NCBI GenBank assembly: GCA_035285585.1
Contig: JAYKGU010000131.1
Span: 1 to 18,052 of the forward strand
DNA length: 18,052 nt
Source of the DNA: JAYKGU01 sp035285585
GTDB taxonomy: Bacteria > Cyanobacteriota > Cyanobacteriia > CAKZMO01
Reading direction: 5' to 3'
Below the pieces are notes generated by a model. It worked only from the letters and a program-made list of their open reading frames with translations. It had not been told where the DNA came from and did not search any database. Within the stretch, counting starts at the first letter, position 1. Every line of letters starts with the position of its first letter. This document shows, in pieces, positions 15,392 through 18,052 of this stretch. The translations under genes were made by a program, and so were the position numbers.

Positions 15392-15862
15392 CAGATCTGC
15401 CGCCTGTGCCGCCATCAGAATACGGTCTTGGGCGACAAATCCCAACCGGCTGTAGAACTTGCAGGCTCTCAGGTTGGAGCGCTCTACCACGAGGTAAATC
15501 ATCTTGATGCCCAACTGGGGCGCGAGGTGGTTGAGCAGGTGGGCGATCGCCACCGTTCCTATCCCCTGCCCCTGATACGCCTCCTGAACAAAAAACTCGT
15601 CGAGAATTGCATCTCGCCCGCGACTCTCCAGGCTGTAGCCAAACGTGAGAATGAGATAGCCCACGGGGGTTGGGCCTATTTGAATCAGCAGCACACAGCC
15701 CAGCGTGGCATCGCGCAGCAGGGGCAGCAGCACTGCTTGCATCTCGCTGGCATCAAACGGGTAATCAAAGATCCCGTAGAATCCCTGTACCAGGGGCAGC
15801 AAGATCTCAATGTGGCCCTCGTCTGCCACCGTAAACACAGGCTCTGGGGTTGCTGGCGTCAT
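15386..15862 (-). CDS. GNAT-family N-acetyltransferase
   Basis: A 158-residue single-domain protein. The acetyl-CoA-binding motif A is QGQGIG (97-102) within FVQEAYQGQGIGTVAIAHLL, and motif B is N130 with KFYSRLGF (135-142), both classic for GNAT enzymes. The N-terminal FTVADEGHIEILLPLV is typical of the fold's first strand and helix. The substrate cannot be told from sequence; small-molecule amines or protein N-termini are both possible. The ATG at 15860-15862 has only a weak AGG upstream. The stop codon lies inside a palindromic repeat (15311-15391), so the original last residues may have been changed. It is divergent from the lipoprotein gene with a 90-base gap that should hold both promoters. 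Confidence 0.9.
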   Translation of the reverse strand: MTPATPEPVFTVADEGHIEILLPLVQGFYGIFDYPFDASEMQAVLLPLLRDATLGCVLLIQIGPTPVGYLILTFGYSLESRGRDAILDEFFVQEAYQGQGIGTVAIAHLLNHLAPQLGIKMIYLVVERSNLRACKFYSRLGFVAQDRILMAAQAADLL

Positions 15863-15952
15863 GGTTTGGTCTTAACCTGGACTTTACGCTCACTCGATAG
15901 GTTAAACGCTAGTATCTTCTAATTCTGCCCCCTCGCCGTTGACAATTTTGCA

Positions 15953-16672
15953 ATGAAGTTCCATCCTTTCCGGATTGCTGGATTAATTCTGGGCGCAGCG
16001 GCGATCGCCAGCGGCTGCTCCCCCCGACTCGATACCGACGCGATCGCCCAAATCATCCACCAGGAGCTAACCCAGCAGAGCGAAGTTCCGGTCACGGAGG
16101 TGGTCTGCCCCCTTGAGGTTGAACCGGTGGCGGAGGCATCCTTTCCCTGTCTGGGGAAGCTGGACGAGGAGAAGGCATTTCTCATCCGCGTCACCCAGCT
16201 AGACGACCAGGGCAGCGTCGAGTGGCGCGTTCCCAACTCCAGGAGTATGCTCAACCTGACAGAGCTGGAGCGCATTTTTCAAGAAGAAATTGTCAACGAG
16301 TTTGGGCGATCGCTCGCCATTGACTGCGGCGGCACCTATCGAGTCAACACGCCGGGCGAGAGCTTCAACTGTCAGGTGCTCGATCCCCTGGTGGTGGATG
16401 AGCGGCGACTGGAGGCCATCCAGGTAAATCTGGACTCACGGGGCAATATCAACTGGCAGCAGATTCGCAACCTCATGGACGAGGAGGAACTGGCCATCCT
16501 CAAAGAAGAAATGCCCGACGCCATCATCGAGCTGCCCGAAGCGACGGAAGCGGGCGAGGGAGACGCTGATCCAGAAAATCCAGACGCTGAGACTCTCCCC
16601 TCTGAGGATGCGGGCGCTCCCCTCCAGGAGGCCGACACCAATGGGGCCGAGCAGGTCGGACAGAAGACTTAG
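15953..16672 (+). CDS. lipoprotein with two DUF4333-like units
   Basis: A 239-residue predicted lipoprotein. The signal peptide MKFHPFRIAGLILGAAAIAS is followed by a lipobox ending IASGC, giving lipidated Cys22. Two similar units follow: VTEVVCPLEVEPVAEASFPC with VTQLDDQGSVEW, and AIDCGGTYRVNTPGESFNC with VNLDSRGNINW. Each has a Cys pair about 15 residues apart and a final D-x-x-G-x-(V/I)-x-W, as in the DUF4333 family, so each unit may hold a disulfide. The last 50 residues are an acidic Pro/Glu/Asp tail. It is therefore exported and membrane-attached; function unknown. No ribosome site is seen before the ATG, but the signal peptide fixes the start. It converges on the next gene with a 19-base gap. 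Confidence 0.85.
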   Translation: MKFHPFRIAGLILGAAAIASGCSPRLDTDAIAQIIHQELTQQSEVPVTEVVCPLEVEPVAEASFPCLGKLDEEKAFLIRVTQLDDQGSVEWRVPNSRSMLNLTELERIFQEEIVNEFGRSLAIDCGGTYRVNTPGESFNCQVLDPLVVDERRLEAIQVNLDSRGNINWQQIRNLMDEEELAILKEEMPDAIIELPEATEAGEGDADPENPDAETLPSEDAGAPLQEADTNGAEQVGQKT

Positions 16673-16691
16673 GCTTGCGGCTCAGGCTGAT

Positions 16692-17213
16692 TCAAGCAGA
16701 TCTGGGGGTGCCTAGCTCTCGCTGCTGGAGCTGGTGCATGTGGTGAAAGAGCTGCCAGCAGTACTGCTCTGGTAGCCCGCAGGTGATTGCCCCCCGCAGC
16801 ACGATGTTGAAGTACCAGTCGTTGGGGGCGTGTTCGGTGTCGTGCTTCTCGATCACCGTGTAGGTGCGAACTCCAGGGTAGACGCGATCGCCACACCACA
16901 CGCTGATGGTTTCGTGGCGGTAGCCCTCTTCCCGTTCATCGAGGCGATCGCTAAAGCTCCAGGGCAGGTGATAGAGCACGCCTTGAACGGTACTCTGCGG
17001 ATCTGTCACAATGTCCAGCACCCCACAGTTGCGCCTCCGAGATTTGCGAAAGAACCCCAGGCGGTACCCCTGCAAAAGGGCAGGCCCGATTACGTAGGGA
17101 TGCATTTTTTCGCCCAGGGATCGCTTCAGATCCACCGGACACATGCAGGAACCGTAGGCAAAGTAATAAAAGTGCGGGGTTGGGCTGGCGGTGGGCTGGA
17201 ACTCGACTGACAT
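16692..17213 (-). CDS. gamma-glutamylcyclotransferase-like protein
   Basis: A 173-residue protein of the GGCT/AIG2-like fold, which cyclises gamma-glutamyl groups to 5-oxoproline. The substrate-loop signature appears as YFAYGSCM (17-24), usually YFAYGSNM, and the probable catalytic Glu is Glu96 in LDEREEGY. A VQGVLYHLP segment (76-84) matches the family strand before that loop. Asn to Cys in the signature is a change that could affect substrate choice. I start at the ATG at 17211-17213 (MSVEFQPTAS); a GTG at 17238-17240 would add nine residues with no support. The plus-strand gap after it is only 19 bases to the convergent lipoprotein gene. Confidence 0.85.
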   Translation of the reverse strand: MSVEFQPTASPTPHFYYFAYGSCMCPVDLKRSLGEKMHPYVIGPALLQGYRLGFFRKSRRRNCGVLDIVTDPQSTVQGVLYHLPWSFSDRLDEREEGYRHETISVWCGDRVYPGVRTYTVIEKHDTEHAPNDWYFNIVLRGAITCGLPEQYCWQLFHHMHQLQQRELGTPRSA

Positions 17214-17351
17214 AATGATACGGCTGGGGGTTGATAACACGGAGGGAAAATTGTCCGCTATATTATCAAATCCACACCCCGAGCGCCATCGATTCCGCCT
17301 GAATTTGCCAGGGCCAGACAGTTTGCAGATTGGACACTCGTGAACCGTTTT

Positions 17352-17390
17352 CTTGGGTAGGGGCCTGGCACTGCCGGGGCCCTACCCAAG
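17352..17390. repeat. palindrome downstream of ftsZ
   Basis: CTTGGGTAGGG (17352-17362) pairs perfectly with CCCTACCCAAG (17380-17390), with a partly paired GC-rich centre. It lies 38 bases past the ftsZ stop. No T-run follows on either strand, so it is better read as a palindromic repeat that may cap or stabilise the transcript end than as an intrinsic terminator. Confidence 0.55.
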
Positions 17391-17428
17391 ACCCTACAGA
17401 GAAGGCAATCGCACTTGAGCACCTATCT

Positions 17429-18052
17429 CTAGCGGTTGGGGCGGCGGCGCTGCAGAAATTCTGGGATATCCAGCCCTGGCTTGGGTGGCGGTTCGGCAAT
17501 GGGCGGGCTGATGGGCGGGGGCGCAACCGGGCGCTTCAGGGGAGCCACCCGCGCGGTGGTGGGGGCAGGCTGCACAGGGGCTTCGGGGCTGAAGCCGGTG
17601 GCGATTACCGTGATGCGGACTTCGCCCTGGAGGCGATCGTCCAGAACCGCTCCGAAGATAATGTTGGCGTTGGGATCAACCGCTTCGTAAATGATTTCGG
17701 CGGCAGCGTTGACCTCGTGGAGGGTGAGGTCGCTGCCCCCCGTGATGTTAAAGACGACCCCTTTGGCCCCATCAATAGAGGATTCCAGCAGAGGTGAGGA
17801 GATGGCCGTGATGGCAGCTTCCCGCGATCGCGACTTGCCCGATCCCACGCCAATCCCCATGAGGGCTGACCCGGCATCCGCCATCACCGCCCGCACGTCG
17901 GCAAAGTCCACATTCACCAGCCCCGGCACCGTAATGATGTCAGAGATGCCCTGCACCCCCTGGCGGAGGATGTCGTCTGCCACCCGAAAGGCTTCCTGCA
18001 CGGGGGTTTGTTCGGAAATGACGGACAGCAGCTTGTCGTTAGGGATCACGAT
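17429..18052 (-). CDS. ftsZ: cell division protein FtsZ, C-terminal part
   Basis: The last 207 residues of FtsZ, the tubulin-like GTPase that forms the division ring; the GTP-binding N-terminal domain lies beyond the right edge. Visible marks are IVIPNDKLL at the edge, the catalytic synergy loop NVDFAD (17897-17914) that completes the active site of the neighbouring subunit, NITGGSDLTLHEVN, and the polymerisation-domain strand VRITVIATGF. A Pro/Ala-rich linker follows and then the conserved tail GLDIPEFLQRRRPNR, which binds membrane tethers and regulators. The frame is open to the window's last base. A palindrome lies just downstream. Confidence 0.97.
   Translation of the reverse strand: MVIPNDKLLSVISEQTPVQEAFRVADDILRQGVQGISDIITVPGLVNVDFADVRAVMADAGSALMGIGVGSGKSRSREAAITAISSPLLESSIDGAKGVVFNITGGSDLTLHEVNAAAEIIYEAVDPNANIIFGAVLDDRLQGEVRITVIATGFSPEAPVQPAPTTARVAPLKRPVAPPPISPPIAEPPPKPGLDIPEFLQRRRPNR

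Noticed and set aside
15938..15943. TTGACA just before the lipoprotein gene as a -35 box
   Set aside because: It lies only 15 bases before the ATG, leaving no room for a -10 box and transcript start ahead of the signal-peptide start.
1..18052. CRISPR arrays, tRNA or rRNA genes, prophage genes
   Set aside because: I saw no regularly spaced direct repeats with unique spacers, no cloverleaf or rRNA segments and no phage structural or integrase genes. The RTX array is coding.

Overview
The window reads as chromosome of a fairly GC-rich cyanobacterium. The octamer GCGATCGC (HIP1) is scattered through genes on both strands. Several genes have recognisably cyanobacterial forms: a flavin-dependent thymidylate synthase (ThyX), phytochrome-style histidine kinases with an Rcp1-like receiver, a CPYC glutaredoxin and an FtsZ ending in a DIPEFLQRR peptide. 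The long RTX protein and many palindromic intergenic repeats fit a filamentous Leptolyngbya/Nodosilinea-like lineage, but that placement is inference.

Layout. 1-1579 (minus) is the 5' part of a membrane Cache-HAMP histidine kinase that runs off the left edge. 1580-2354 is a long gene-free stretch with a palindromic element (1887-1981) and a hairpin (2263-2300). 2355-3389 encodes a protein of about eight 26-residue GIYN/GNDTI repeats. 3394-3515 holds a dispersed repeat and a strong hairpin. 3675-5756 is thyX, interrupted by a 453-residue intein (3963-5321) with an HNH endonuclease and two tandem helix-turn-helix-like modules. 5871-10804 is a signalling region: a soluble PAS-PAS-GAF histidine kinase, a toxin-antitoxin-like cassette, an Rcp1-like response regulator, and a receiver-PAS-histidine kinase. 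10852-12471 is murJ. 12665-14566 is a 633-residue RTX protein. 14606-15212 (minus) is a small unknown gene followed by grxC. 15386-15862 (minus) is a GNAT acetyltransferase. 15953-16672 is a lipoprotein with two DUF4333-like units. 16692-17213 (minus) is a gamma-glutamylcyclotransferase-like protein. 17429-18052 (minus) is the 3' part of ftsZ.

How it works together. The soluble kinase at 5871 and the single-domain receiver at 8620 look like a kinase/Rcp1 pair, and the receiver-kinase at 9284 could extend the relay. The pair is now separated by a PIN-toxin/antitoxin-like cassette. In that cassette the PIN gene is broken by an amber stop exactly where the reading frame otherwise continues to a natural end. 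The partner gene runs straight into an attC-like folded element (8530-8615) that supplies its last residues and stop codon. murJ and ftsZ are the cell-wall and division housekeeping genes; thyX supplies dTMP.

The most unusual features are the intein placed inside the ThyX signature motif with its duplicated DNA-binding module, the decayed PIN cassette with its attC-like end, the 26-residue repeat protein, and the recurring pattern of intergenic repeats supplying stop codons of neighbouring genes. No clearly new multi-gene system is demonstrated.
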